The notes: generated from the sequence alone by a model not told the origin. Counted from the stretch's first letter, positions 40,293 through 48,721 are shown. The stretch is 64,000 nt of DNA from Kitasatospora aureofaciens (GCF_019192735.1 NZ_JAHTKP010000003.1:248001-312000), one strand, 5' to 3'. Made by a program: numbers and translations.

Positions 40293-41450
40293 ATGGAGAA
40301 GCAGATCCCTGTCACCGCCGCGGGCACCGGCCCGCGCATCCCCACCCCCGACCAGATCCGCCGCGCGCCGAAGGTGCTCCTGCACGACCACCTCGACGGC
40401 GGGCTGCGCCCGGAGACCGTCGTCGAGCTGGCCGCCGCGACCGGCTACGAGGGCCTCCCCACCACCGACCCCAAGGAACTCGGCGAGTGGTTCCGCGAGG
40501 CCGCCGACTCCGGCTCGCTGGTCCGCTACCTGGAGACCTTCGCGCACACCTGCGCGGTCATGCAGACCCGCGACGCCCTGATCAAGGTCGCCGCCGACTG
40601 CGCCGAGGACCTGGCCGCCGACGGCGTCGTCTACGCCGAGGTCCGGTACGCCCCCGAGCAGCACCTGGAGGCCGGCCTGACCCTGGACGAGGTCGTCCAG
40701 GCCGTCAACGAGGGCTTCCGCCTCGGCGAGGCCAACGCCCGCGCGGCCGGCCACCGGATCCGCGTCGGCACCCTGCTCACCGCGATGCGGCACGCCGCCC
40801 GCTCCACCGAGATCGCCGAACTGGCCAACCGCTACCGGGACCAGGGCGTCGTCGGCTTCGACATCGCCGGCGCCGAGGCCGGCCACCCGCCGACCCGCCA
40901 CCAGGCCGCCTTCGACTACCTCAAGGGCGAGAACAACCACTTCACCATCCACGCGGGCGAGGCCTTCGGCCTGCCGTCGATCTGGGAGGCCCTGCAGTGC
41001 TGCGGCGCCGACCGGCTCGGCCACGGCGTGCGGATCGTCGACGACATCACGGTGAACGAGGACGGCAGCGTCGAGCTCGGCCGGCTGGCCGCGTACGTGC
41101 GCGACAAGCGCATCCCGCTGGAGATGTGCCCCACCTCCAACCTGCAGACGGCGGCGGCGGCCTCGTACGCCGAGCACCCGATCGGGCTGCTCAGCCGGCT
41201 GAAGTTCCGGGTCACCGTGAACACCGACAACCGGCTGATGAGCGGCACCAGCATGAGCCAGGAGTTCGCGCACCTGGTGGAGGCCTTCGGCTACACGCTG
41301 GGGGACATGGAGTGGTTCACGGTGAACGCGATGAAGTCGGCGTTCCTGCCGTTCGACGAGCGGCTGGCGATGATCAACGACGTGATCAAGCCGGGCTACG
41401 CCGAGCTCAAGGCGGAGTGGCTGTTCAGCGCGGGTGCCGGCGAGCACTGA
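40293..41450 (+). CDS. add: Adenosine deaminase
   Basis: The product is 385 residues. Zinc ligands are HDHLDGG (H31 and H33), the catalytic glutamate is in IHAGEAFG, a His is in RLGHGVRI, and the zinc Asp is in [12 protein letters not shown]. The residue after the zinc Asp is Asn, where the best-known enzymes have Asp; I believe this is usual in the actinobacterial subgroup. It converts adenosine and deoxyadenosine to inosine and deoxyinosine, which PNP (57191-58012) then splits. The mRNA appears leaderless. Confidence 0.95.
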   Translation: MEKQIPVTAAGTGPRIPTPDQIRRAPKVLLHDHLDGGLRPETVVELAAATGYEGLPTTDPKELGEWFREAADSGSLVRYLETFAHTCAVMQTRDALIKVAADCAEDLAADGVVYAEVRYAPEQHLEAGLTLDEVVQAVNEGFRLGEANARAAGHRIRVGTLLTAMRHAARSTEIAELANRYRDQGVVGFDIAGAEAGHPPTRHQAAFDYLKGENNHFTIHAGEAFGLPSIWEALQCCGADRLGHGVRIVDDITVNEDGSVELGRLAAYVRDKRIPLEMCPTSNLQTAAAASYAEHPIGLLSRLKFRVTVNTDNRLMSGTSMSQEFAHLVEAFGYTLGDMEWFTVNAMKSAFLPFDERLAMINDVIKPGYAELKAEWLFSAGAGEH

Positions 41451-41484
41451 GCCCGTCCGGGGTTGGTCGGACGAACTGGGTCGG

Positions 41485-41521
41485 ATGAACGCCGGTTTCT
41501 GGGAAGGAAATTGGCGTTCAT
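41485..41521 (+). terminator. Inverted repeat after add
   Basis: ATGAACGCC (41485-41493) pairs with 41513-41521 across a 19-base loop, 35 bases after the add stop. A weak terminator or regulatory element. Confidence 0.4.
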
Positions 41522-41552
41522 CTGACTAGTCACTCGGGTGAGTGAACGCTCT

Positions 41553-41582
41553 TTGATCCCCGCGTGGCCCACTCACTACGGT
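41553..41582 (+). promoter_or_regulatory. Probable promoter of the small secreted protein gene
   Basis: TTGATC (41553-41558), an 18-base spacer and TACGGT (41577-41582) fit the main streptomycete sigma factor consensus. The leader would be about 87 bases. Confidence 0.5.
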
Positions 41583-41675
41583 GTGCCAGTCATCGCCGAC
41601 AGGCCGTGGCGACGGTCGGTCGTCCGTCCCCGCGAGTTGCGTCGGCCACCGACGAGGACTCAAGGGGACGAATTC

Positions 41676-42044
41676 ATGAAGCAGGCTCTCAAGGCCGCCG
41701 GCACCGCGGCGCTCGGCATCGCCATCGCGGCGGTGGGCGCCGGCACCGCGTCCGCCGACGCGCCCGCTCCCGGCGGCGTCGGGCTGCCCACCACCGCGCT
41801 GTCGAACCCCGCGGTCACCGGTGCGGTCACCGACACCGCCACCAAGCTGCCCGGCGGCGACAAGGTCACGGGCACCCTCGGCACCCTGGCCCCCAGCGCC
41901 GGCCAGGCCGCGCCGGCCGCCCCCGAGGGGCCGATCGCCGGGGTCACCCAGCAGCGCGCCGCCGTGCCGAGCATCCCGGGTGTCGACAAGACCCCGCTCG
42001 GCGGGCTGACCAACACCCTGCCGCTGCCGGGCCTGGGCGGCTGA
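41676..42044 (+). CDS. Small secreted protein of unknown function
   Basis: The product is 122 residues with a clear signal peptide (MKQALKAAGTAALGIAIAAV, cleavage after TASA). The mature chain of about 95 residues is rich in Ala, Pro, Gly and Thr and has no cysteine, so it is probably disordered or repetitive. Similar small exported proteins are common in streptomycetes without known role. AAGGGG precedes the ATG at about 9 bases; the upstream part of the frame is not coding. Confidence 0.75.
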   Translation: MKQALKAAGTAALGIAIAAVGAGTASADAPAPGGVGLPTTALSNPAVTGAVTDTATKLPGGDKVTGTLGTLAPSAGQAAPAAPEGPIAGVTQQRAAVPSIPGVDKTPLGGLTNTLPLPGLGG

Positions 42045-42060
42045 GCAAGCCGCCGGCACG

Positions 42061-42107
42061 GCGACGGGCCGCTCGCCCCGGTGACCCCGGGGCGGGCGGC
42101 CCGTCGC
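42061..42107. terminator. Bidirectional terminator between the secreted protein and PspC genes
   Basis: A 19-bp stem with one mismatch (42061-42079 with 42089-42107) lies between convergent genes. Confidence 0.75.
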
Positions 42108-42126
42108 CGTGTTCACGGCTCCTGGT

Positions 42127-42312
42127 TCACGGTTCCTGAGGGAGGAGTAGCCAGAGGGCCAGGTAGATCAGGAACTGCGGGCCGGGCAGCAGGCACGAGG
42201 CCAGGAAGATCAGCCGGACCGTCCAGGCCGACAGGCCGAAGCGCTCGGCGATCCCGGCGCAGACGCCGGCGATGACGCGGTTGTGACGGGGGCGGGCGAG
42301 GCGCGGGCTCAT
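42127..42312 (-). CDS. PspC-domain small membrane protein
   Basis: The product is 61 residues and nearly all PspC domain: RPRHNRVIAGVCAGIAERFGLS followed by one long hydrophobic helix LIFLASCLLPGPQFLIYLALW. PspC domains are found in phage-shock regulators and in membrane stress proteins; a stand-alone copy of this size has no defined function. The start at 42312 (MSPRLARP) was chosen; the upstream frame is Arg-rich and not family-like. Confidence 0.85.
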   Translation of the reverse strand: MSPRLARPRHNRVIAGVCAGIAERFGLSAWTVRLIFLASCLLPGPQFLIYLALWLLLPQEP

Positions 42313-42522
42313 GGCGGTCTCCGTGTCGTAGCGCCCGGTCCGGCCTCTCCGGCGGGCGTACTTCCATGCTCCGCCGCCGCCCCGCCGGATCCGTCCGCCC
42401 ACGAGCCGATCCCCGCGACGGCCGCCTCACCGGCGAGGCGTAGCCCCGTCTCGGGGTCCGGCTCAGGGACCACCCGGAGGCCGGCGCCGCGCCCGGGCGG
42501 ATCCGCTCACCGGAAATAGCCG

Positions 42523-42552
42523 TTGCGCAGGGCGGACGGCCCGGTCTAGCCT
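42523..42552 (+). promoter_or_regulatory. Probable promoter of the T-box/aspS unit
   Basis: TTGCGC (42523-42528), an 18-base spacer and TAGCCT (42547-42552) put transcription start near 42559, just before Stem I of the T-box. Confidence 0.5.
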
Positions 42553-42558
42553 CTCCGG

Positions 42559-42790
42559 CAACACGTCGAGGGAGACGAGTACTTCCGGGCCCCGCGAGCC
42601 GAGAGAGCCGCCGGCAGCTGTGAAGGCGGCCTTGCGCCCCGGAGGGAAGACACTCCTGAGTGCGGGGAGGAAATGCCCCGCCGGCCGGCCCCCGTCACCG
42701 GGCCGCAACGAGGCCGAAGCCCGTCACGGCGGCGGCGAAAGTGCGGTGGCACCGCGAGTTGCCCTTCTCGCCCGCACTCCGAAGGGATCA
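42559..42790 (+). ncRNA. T-box riboswitch leader, aspartate specifier (GAC)
   Basis: Stem I has the S-turn AGTA at 42578-42581 opposite GAA at 42646-42648. The helix CTTCCGGG (42582-42589) pairs with CCCGGAGG (42638-42645). The distal arm has the conserved AGAGAG and a GGCAG...GTGA loop closed by GCCGCC/GGCGGC. The specifier read after GAA is GAC (42649-42651), aspartate. The T-box proper, TGGCACCGCG, is at 42747-42756; its bulge TGGC would pair with GCCA, the 3' end expected of tRNA-Asp, whose discriminator base is G. It senses uncharged tRNA-Asp and controls the synthetase gene 25 bases further on, either by antitermination or by freeing the ribosome site. Confidence 0.92.
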
Positions 42791-42814
42791 CCACGACGCC
42801 CCCGGAGGGCCGCG

Positions 42815-44092
42815 ATGATCCACCCGACGACCCGCGTTCTGGCCGCCGAACTACCCGGCCACGTCGGCGAATCCGTCGAACTCAGCGGCTGGCTGCACCG
42901 CCGCCGCGCACTCAAGTCCGTCACCTTCCTGGTGATCCGGGACCGCTCCGGCCTCGCCCAGGTGGTCACCACCGGCACCGGGCCCAACCTGCCGGAGGAG
43001 ACCGTCCTGCGGATCCGCGGCACGGTCACCGCCAACCCGCAGGCGCCGAACGGCGTCGAGCTGACCTCGCCGAGCGTCGAGGTGCTGTCCAGCCTCGCCG
43101 AGGCGCCGCCGTTCAGCCTCTTCCGGCCCACCGTCGAGGCCGCGCTGCCGGTCGTCCTCGACGGCGCGCCCGTCACGCTGCGCCACCCCCGGCTGTCCGC
43201 GCTGCACCGTATCTCCGCGGCCTCGGTCGCCGGGTTCCGCGGGACGCTGGACGGGCTCGGCTTCACCGAGATCCAGACCCCGAAGGTGGTCTCCTCGGCC
43301 ACCGAGTCCGGGGCGAACGTCTTCGCGCTGGACTGGTTCGGCCGCCCGGCGTACCTGGCGCAGTCGCCGCAGTTCTTCAAGCAGGCGATGGTCGGGGTGT
43401 TCGAGCGGGTCTACGAGACCGGGCCGGTGTTCCGGGCCGAACCCCACGACACCGCACGGCACTTGGCGCAGTACACCAGCCTCGACGCGGAACTCGGCTT
43501 CATCGCCGACCACCGCGAGGTGATGGCCGTCCTGCGCGAGGTCGTCGCCGGGATGGTCGAGTCGGTCGCCGCCCGGGCCGGCGCCGCGGCCGACCTGCTG
43601 GAGGTGAAGCTGCCCGCCGTCCCCGCCGAGATCCCGCAGATCCACTTCGCCGACGCGATGCGGCTGCTCGGCGCCGACGAGCCGGACCTCGCCCCGGCCC
43701 ACGAGCGGTGGCTCAGCGAGTGGGCGCTGCGCGAGCACGGCAGCGAGTTCCTGTTCGTGGTCGGTTACCCGATGCGCAAACGGCCCTTCTACACCCACCC
43801 GGAGCCGGGCAGGCCGGAGTACTCCAACAGCTTCGACCTGCTCTTCCGCGGGCTCGAACTGGTCACCGGCGGCCAGCGGTTGCACCGCCACGAGGACTAC
43901 CTCGCAGCGCTGGCGGAACGCGGCGAGCCGGTCGAACCGTACGCGGGCTACCTGCAGTCCTTCGCGCACGGCATGCCCCCGCACGGCGGCTTCGCGCTCG
44001 GGCTGGAGCGTTGGACGGCCCGGCTCACGGGCACGGACAACATCCGCCGGACAACGCTCTTCCCGCGCGACCTGCACAGGCTGACGCCCTGA
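42815..44092 (+). CDS. aspS: Aspartyl-tRNA synthetase, archaeal/non-discriminating type
   Basis: The product is 425 residues, a class II synthetase of the short archaeal-like AspRS group (often named aspartate-tRNA(Asn) ligase) rather than the 580-600-residue bacterial AspRS. An OB-fold anticodon domain covers the first 100 residues (VGESVELSGWLHRRRALKSVTFLVIRD), then motif 2 is in YETGPVFRAE and motif 3 in GFALGLERWTARLTG. Streptomycetes have a standard aspS elsewhere, so this is likely a second, T-box-regulated copy. Whether it also charges tRNA-Asn cannot be told. The ATG at 42815 has GGAGGG 5 bases upstream. Confidence 0.92.
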   Translation: MIHPTTRVLAAELPGHVGESVELSGWLHRRRALKSVTFLVIRDRSGLAQVVTTGTGPNLPEETVLRIRGTVTANPQAPNGVELTSPSVEVLSSLAEAPPFSLFRPTVEAALPVVLDGAPVTLRHPRLSALHRISAASVAGFRGTLDGLGFTEIQTPKVVSSATESGANVFALDWFGRPAYLAQSPQFFKQAMVGVFERVYETGPVFRAEPHDTARHLAQYTSLDAELGFIADHREVMAVLREVVAGMVESVAARAGAAADLLEVKLPAVPAEIPQIHFADAMRLLGADEPDLAPAHERWLSEWALREHGSEFLFVVGYPMRKRPFYTHPEPGRPEYSNSFDLLFRGLELVTGGQRLHRHEDYLAALAERGEPVEPYAGYLQSFAHGMPPHGGFALGLERWTARLTGTDNIRRTTLFPRDLHRLTP

Positions 44093-44112
44093 CGGCCGAG
44101 CCGATCGCAACG

Positions 44113-44158
44113 GAAGGCCCGCCCGCCCCCGCCGGACAGCGGGGGCGGCCGGGCCTTC
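44113..44158. terminator. Bidirectional hairpin after aspS
   Basis: GAAGGCCCG (44113-44121) pairs with 44150-44158, with a further GC-rich stem inside (CGCCCCCGC with GCGGGGGCG). It separates two convergent genes. Confidence 0.7.
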
Positions 44159-44170
44159 GGGCGTGTGGGG

Positions 44171-44617
44171 TCAGCCGGCCTGCGGGGGCTGCGGCTGCGC
44201 CCCGGGCTGCGCGGGCGGGACGGGCTGGGCGTACGGGTTGCCCGGCGCGGCCTGCCCGTTCGGCTGGTACGGCGCCGCCTGGCCGTTCGGGCTGTACGCC
44301 GCCGCCGGCGGGACCGGCTGCTGGGTCCGGGTCTTGGTGTTGCCGCGCTCGACGATGGCCTTCACCGAATAGGCGATCAGCGCCACCGGCAGGAAGAACG
44401 CCTTGAAGAACAGCACGTACGTGCCGCCCTCGAAGACGAAGGCCAGGTAGTAGGCGTAGCCCAGGAACCCGATACCCGCGAGGACGTTGACGATGCGCCA
44501 GCCGGCCTTCAGGCCGCCGGCGACCGCTCCGAGGCCCAGCATGAGGACGCCGCTGAGGGCCAGCAGGACGACGTACCAGGAGAAAAGGGGCTCGGCACTG
44601 AAGTCGAGATTGTTCAA
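44171..44617 (-). CDS. Small membrane protein with Pro/Gln-rich C-terminal tail
   Basis: The product is 148 residues with three hydrophobic helices in the first 95 residues (WYVVLLALSGVLMLGLGAV, VNVLAGIGFLGYAYYLAFV, YVLFFKAFFLPVALIAYSV), then a tail with repeats of PNGQAAPYQ type. It has no family I can name. It converges on aspS. The ATG at 44617 has GGAACC-like sequence upstream and no strong ribosome site. Confidence 0.78.
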   Translation of the reverse strand: MNNLDFSAEPLFSWYVVLLALSGVLMLGLGAVAGGLKAGWRIVNVLAGIGFLGYAYYLAFVFEGGTYVLFFKAFFLPVALIAYSVKAIVERGNTKTRTQQPVPPAAAYSPNGQAAPYQPNGQAAPGNPYAQPVPPAQPGAQPQPPQAG

Positions 44618-44758
44618 AGTGGGTTCCTGTGGGATGGAAAGAAACGTGAACCGCTTGGGGACGAGAGCGCACAGTACTAAAGGCCGCCGACATCCGTCGC
44701 CGCCTTTTCATCACGGACTTGTTGCGCTCTGCCGCATGCACTCTGAAAGGGTGGGGAA

Positions 44759-45478
44759 ATGACTGACTATGAGGTGCTGCGGGTCTTTTGCGGGCCCGGT
44801 GGCGAATACGGGAACGAACTCGGCGTCGTCCGGGACGGATCGGCCCTGCCGGAGCGGGCGGAGCGTCAGGCGTTCGCGCGGGAACTCGGTTACAGCGAGA
44901 CGGTGTTCGTCGACGATGCCGAGCGCGGCGAGATCGACATCTACACCCCGACGCTCCGCCTGCCCTTCGCCGGGCACCCCTGTGTGGGCGTGGCATGGCT
45001 GCTCGGGGCGGACCGGCTGGTCACGGCCGCCGGGGTCGTGGGCGTGCGGCGGGAGGGCGAGCTGACGCTGATCGAGGCGCGCCCCGAGTGGGCGCCGACG
45101 CGCACGCTGCGGCAGTACGGGTCGGTGGCCGAGGTGGATGCGCTGGAGGTGCCGCCGCCGGGGGAGTGGATCTACGCGTGGGCGTGGCAGGACGAGGCGG
45201 CCGGGACGGTCCGGGCGCGGGGATTCCCGGGGCGCGGTGACGGGATCGACGAGGACGAGGCGACGGGCGCGGCGGCGCTGCTGCTGACGGCGCGGCTCGG
45301 GCGGGCGCTGACCGTCACCCAGGGGCGGGGTTCGCGGATCCTGACCGGGCCGCGCCCGGGCGGGCTGATCGAGGTCGGCGGCCGGGTGGTCCGGGCGTCG
45401 GCCCAGCAGGAGTCGGCCCAGCGGGTGGCGGCGCAGGGGGTGTCGGCTCAGCGGGCGGGCGGCGTCGGCTCGGCGTAG
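44759..45478 (+). CDS. PhzF-family protein
   Basis: The product is 239 residues, shorter than the 260-280 typical of the family. The N-terminal half has the family pattern VFCGPGGEYGNELGVV, YSETVFV and RLPFAGHPCVGVAWLL; the second half has DEDEATGAAALLLTARLG. PhzF proteins are epimerase-fold isomerases, one of which acts in phenazine synthesis; no other phenazine genes are here, so the role is unknown. The C-terminus ends in four SAQxx pentapeptide repeats. It overlaps the convergent VanZ gene by 31 bases. Confidence 0.88.
   Translation: MTDYEVLRVFCGPGGEYGNELGVVRDGSALPERAERQAFARELGYSETVFVDDAERGEIDIYTPTLRLPFAGHPCVGVAWLLGADRLVTAAGVVGVRREGELTLIEARPEWAPTRTLRQYGSVAEVDALEVPPPGEWIYAWAWQDEAAGTVRARGFPGRGDGIDEDEATGAAALLLTARLGRALTVTQGRGSRILTGPRPGGLIEVGGRVVRASAQQESAQRVAAQGVSAQRAGGVGSA
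45398..45457 (+). repeat. In-frame 15-bp tandem repeat at the 3' end of the PhzF gene
   Basis: Four units based on TCGGCCCAGCGGGTG at 45398-45412, 45413-45427, 45428-45442 and 45443-45457 encode SAQQE, SAQRV, AAQGV and SAQRA. Confidence 0.85.
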
Positions 45479-46047
45479 GCGCGGGCGGCCCGGGCCGGGG
45501 CGACGGCGGCGACCGGCGGGCTCACCAGGGTGGCCACCTCGGGCGCCCGAACCCGGGCCCGCCGGTCCCGCAGCAGCCGTCGCAGGGCCGGGACGAGGGC
45601 GGCGTGGGTGACGGCGACGCCGATCACGGCGAGCAGTATGTGGTCGACGTTGAGGACGTGCCCGGGCGTCCAGGAGGAGAGGAACTCCAGGCCGGTGGCC
45701 AGCAGGGCGGAGACACCGGTGGTCTGGAGGAAGGACGGCAGCCAGCGGGCCCGCGGCCGGCCGCCGGCCAGCGGGAGCAGGACGCCGAGCGGGGCCAGCA
45801 GGAGCAGTTCGCCGACCACCTGCCAGCCGGTCGAGGAGCGGAGGGAGGCCAGCGGTGTCAGGTTGGCGTCGTAGACCCAGGCCACCGGCAGGGGTCTCAG
45901 CACCACCAGCCAGAGGACCAGCGACAGGTGGAAGGCGAGGCCCGCCACCCCGACCCGCCGGAGGGGACGGTGGACGGCCGCCGCCGGCCGGGTGTCGGTC
46001 CGTACGCCGGAACGCTCGTCGCCTGTCCTGGTGCCATCTCGCTGCAC
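45448..46047 (-). CDS. VanZ-family membrane protein
   Basis: The product is 199 residues with four hydrophobic helices (AGLAFHLSLVLWLVVLRPL, VVGELLLLAPLGVLLPLAG, VSALLATGLEFLSSW, VDHILLAVIGVAVTHAALV) and the VanZ-like NLTPLASLR and HVLNVDHILL. VanZ proteins have been linked to low-level teicoplanin resistance but most have unknown function. The start is GTG at 46047 (VQRDGTR), as in relatives that begin MQRHG; no good ribosome site is visible. Confidence 0.83.
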   Translation of the reverse strand: MQRDGTRTGDERSGVRTDTRPAAAVHRPLRRVGVAGLAFHLSLVLWLVVLRPLPVAWVYDANLTPLASLRSSTGWQVVGELLLLAPLGVLLPLAGGRPRARWLPSFLQTTGVSALLATGLEFLSSWTPGHVLNVDHILLAVIGVAVTHAALVPALRRLLRDRRARVRAPEVATLVSPPVAAVAPARAARAYAEPTPPAR

Positions 46048-46122
46048 GGGGGGAAGGACGTGAGCCGGTGGCGTGGCGGTTCCACGCCGGGCGTGAACAT
46101 TCCGACGCGCGCCCTTCCCCGC

Positions 46123-46446
46123 CTACCTGCAGGCGTTGGCGGTGGCCGTCGGCAGGGCGCTGAACACGTTGTCCGCCGGCGGCGGCGTGACCGTGGTCGA
46201 AGGTGCGGGGGACGGGCTCGGGCCGGGCTTGGCGGTGCTCCGGGCCGGGGGCAGGCTCGGGCCGGGCGGGGTGGGTGTGGCCAGGGCGGTCGGTACGTGC
46301 GGGGCGGTCGGGCAGGCCGTCCGGCTGGCCGGGGCGCCCGCGTCCACCGGGACGGCGGTCGGGCGGATCCCGCAGCCGGAGGCCAGCGCGAGCAGGATCA
46401 GCACGCCGGCGGTGCGGCGCAGCGTGGTGGGGCTGGGGGATCTCAC
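46123..46446 (-). CDS. Small lipoprotein of the afsQ operon
   Basis: The product is 107 residues: signal peptide with lipobox LALASGC (Cys near residue 25) and a Pro/Thr/Ser/Ala-rich mature chain with two further cysteines. The GTG start overlaps the afsQ2 stop (GTGA), so it is translated with the kinase and may modulate sensing at the cell surface, like other kinase-linked lipoproteins of streptomycetes. That role is inference. Confidence 0.8.
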   Translation of the reverse strand: MRSPSPTTLRRTAGVLILLALASGCGIRPTAVPVDAGAPASRTACPTAPHVPTALATPTPPGPSLPPARSTAKPGPSPSPAPSTTVTPPPADNVFSALPTATANACR

Positions 46447-47987
46447 TGGGCGTCCTTGTCCTCGGCGGCGTCGCCGACGGGGCCGTCCCCGGTCCCGCCC
46501 GCGGACGGCGGAGGCGGCGGGGCCAGCGGCAGCGTCAGTGTGAACACTGCCCCGACCTCCCCGTTCGCCGCCGTGATCGTCCCCCCGTGGATCTGTGCGT
46601 TGGCCATCGCGATGGACAGCCCCAGGCCGCTGCCCTCCGAGCGGGCCCGCCCCCGGTCGGCCTTGTAGAAGCGGTCGAAGACGTGCGGCAGCACGTCCTC
46701 GGGGATGCCGGGGCCGCTGTCCGAGACCTCGACCACGACCGAGCCGTCGGTCTCCCGGACCCTGACCCGCACCGGCGAGCCGCCGTGCTTGAGCGCGTTG
46801 CCGATCAGGTTGGCGAAGACGACGTCGAGGCGGCGCGGGTCGACCACGGCCAGGACGCCGCGCGGGGCGTCCAGTTCGACCGCGTCGTACCAGGCCCGGC
46901 CGTCGATGCAGGACATGATCAGGTCGGCGATGTCCACCTCGTCGGCGACCAGTTTGGCGGTGCCGGCGTCGAAGCGGGTCACCTCCATCAGGTTCTCCAC
47001 CAGGTCGGACAGCCGCCGGGTCTCGCTGACGACGAGCCGGACGGCCGGCTCGATCATCGGGTCCAGCGACTCGGCCTCGTCCTCCAGGATGTCGGTGACG
47101 GCGGTCATCGCGGTCAGCGGCGTGCGCAGCTCGTGCGACATGTCGGCGACGAATCGCCGGCTCTGCGCCTCGCGCGCGCTCAGCTCCTCGACCTGCTCGT
47201 GCAGCGACTCCGCGGCCCGGTTGAACGTTCTTGCCAGGTCCGCGAGTTCGTCCGAGCCGTCGACTTCGAGCCGGGTGTCCAGGTGCCCCTCGCCGAGCCG
47301 CCGGGCGGCGTCACCGAGCCGCTTGACCGGCCGCAGCACGGTCGCCGACGCGGCCTGGGCGAGCAGGGCCGAGCCGATCAGTGCGAGCAGGGTTGCGATG
47401 GCCAGCGACCAGCCCAGCGTGTTGAGGTCGGCCCGCTCGTTCTCCAGCGACTTGAACATGTACGCCGTCGGGCCGCTCGGCACCACCTTGGTGCCGCCGA
47501 TCACGAACGGGCGGCCCTCCAGGTTCTGCCGCTGCCAGTACAGGTGGTACGGGTACGCGTTGCTCTCGGTGATGTCGCGCGGCCGGGCGACGGTGGACCG
47601 CAGCGCGGTCGGCACGTCGGCGAGCGTGAAGTGCGTCGGGTCGGAGGAGGCCGGGCACTCGGGGTGCGCCGGGTCGACCACCACGACGTCGTAACTCAGC
47701 CCGGAGCTGGCGACGGTCGAGGCGAGCGCGGCCAGGTCCGGGCAGCTCGCGTTCAGCGGCAGGTCGGAGACGTTGCGGCTGAGCGAGACCCGGAAGTCGT
47801 TGAGCGCCGTGTCCTGGGCGCGCTTGAGCACCGCGTCGCGGTTCAGCCAGTAGGCGATGCCGGAGGCCGAGACGGCGGCGAGCAGCGCGACCGCCGCGAA
47901 CACCGCGATCAGCCGCACCCGCAGCGAGCGCAGCTTCCGCCACGGGCCCGTGGCGAACCGTCGGGTCGTCGTCTGATGGTCAGTCAC
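46443..47987 (-). CDS. afsQ2: AfsQ2 sensor histidine kinase
   Basis: The product is 514 residues. A first membrane helix lies at about 23-45 (LIAVFAAVALLAAVSASGIAYW) and a second at about 192-215, with the sensor domain between them outside the cell. HAMP follows, then the H-box FVADMSHELRTPLTAM, N-box LIGNALKHG, and DSGPGIP and GSGLGLSIA of the ATP-binding domain. Context with AfsQ1 and SigQ gives the name. AfsQ1/Q2 affects antibiotic production and responds to nitrogen source in S. coelicolor. The start is GTG at 47987. Confidence 0.93.
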   Translation of the reverse strand: MTDHQTTTRRFATGPWRKLRSLRVRLIAVFAAVALLAAVSASGIAYWLNRDAVLKRAQDTALNDFRVSLSRNVSDLPLNASCPDLAALASTVASSGLSYDVVVVDPAHPECPASSDPTHFTLADVPTALRSTVARPRDITESNAYPYHLYWQRQNLEGRPFVIGGTKVVPSGPTAYMFKSLENERADLNTLGWSLAIATLLALIGSALLAQAASATVLRPVKRLGDAARRLGEGHLDTRLEVDGSDELADLARTFNRAAESLHEQVEELSAREAQSRRFVADMSHELRTPLTAMTAVTDILEDEAESLDPMIEPAVRLVVSETRRLSDLVENLMEVTRFDAGTAKLVADEVDIADLIMSCIDGRAWYDAVELDAPRGVLAVVDPRRLDVVFANLIGNALKHGGSPVRVRVRETDGSVVVEVSDSGPGIPEDVLPHVFDRFYKADRGRARSEGSGLGLSIAMANAQIHGGTITAANGEVGAVFTLTLPLAPPPPPSAGGTGDGPVGDAAEDKDAQ

Positions 47988-48043
47988 AAGAGCCTGTCGT
48001 CGTACGGGAGTTCAGGGATTTTGCGAACAAGGAAGAGGCCGGT

Positions 48044-48721
48044 TCAGGCCGGCGGGTCCAGCCGGTAGCCGACGCCGCGCACCGTCCGGATCAGGGTCGG
48101 CGCGGACGGCACGTCCTCGACCTTCGCCCGCAGCCGTTGCACGCAGGCGTCCACCAGACGCGAGTCGCCCAGGTAGTCGTGCTCCCAGACCAGTCGCAGC
48201 AACTGCTGCCGGGAGAGCGCCTGCCCGGGCCGGCGGCTGAGCTCCAGCAGCAGCCGCAGCTCGGTCGGGGTGAGCTGGAGGTCCTGCCCGTCCTTGGTGA
48301 CGGTCATCGCCGCCCGGTCGATCACCACGCTGCCGTACGCGGAGGAGTCCGAGCTCTCCCGCTCACCGCGACGCAGCACGGCCCGGATCCGGGCGTCCAG
48401 GACGCGCGGCTGCACCGGCTTGACGACGTAGTCGTCCGCGCCGGATTCCAGGCCGACCACCACGTCGATGTCGTCGGACCGGGCGGTCAGCAGGATGATC
48501 GGCAGCTGGTCGGTGCGCCGGATCCGGCGGCACACCTCGAAGCCGTCGATTCCGGGCAGCATGACGTCCAGGACGATCAGATCGGGCCGCTGCTCCTTGA
48601 AGAGCCTCAGTCCGTCCTCGCCGGAGGCGGCGGTGGCCACACGGTGGCCCTGGCGGGTGAGGGCGAGTTCGAGGCCGGTCCGGATGGCGTCGTCGTCCTC
48701 GATCAGTAGGAGGAAAGGCAC
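48044..48721 (-). CDS. afsQ1: AfsQ1 response regulator
   Basis: The product is 225 residues, the length I recall for AfsQ1. The receiver domain has the acidic cluster LLLIEDDDA, the phosphorylated Asp in LIVLDVMLPG, and KPVQ. The C-terminal OmpR-type winged helix ends LIRTVRGVGYRLDPPA. The sequence agrees closely with S. coelicolor AfsQ1 as I remember it. The start is GTG at 48721 (VPFLLLIEDDD); the long upstream frame is spurious. It is the first gene of afsQ1-afsQ2-lipoprotein and divergent from sigQ. Confidence 0.95.
   Translation of the reverse strand: MPFLLLIEDDDAIRTGLELALTRQGHRVATAASGEDGLRLFKEQRPDLIVLDVMLPGIDGFEVCRRIRRTDQLPIILLTARSDDIDVVVGLESGADDYVVKPVQPRVLDARIRAVLRRGERESSDSSAYGSVVIDRAAMTVTKDGQDLQLTPTELRLLLELSRRPGQALSRQQLLRLVWEHDYLGDSRLVDACVQRLRAKVEDVPSAPTLIRTVRGVGYRLDPPA

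Noticed and set aside
44759-45478. PhzF-family gene as a sign of phenazine biosynthesis
   Set aside because: No other phenazine genes are nearby and the family is broad.
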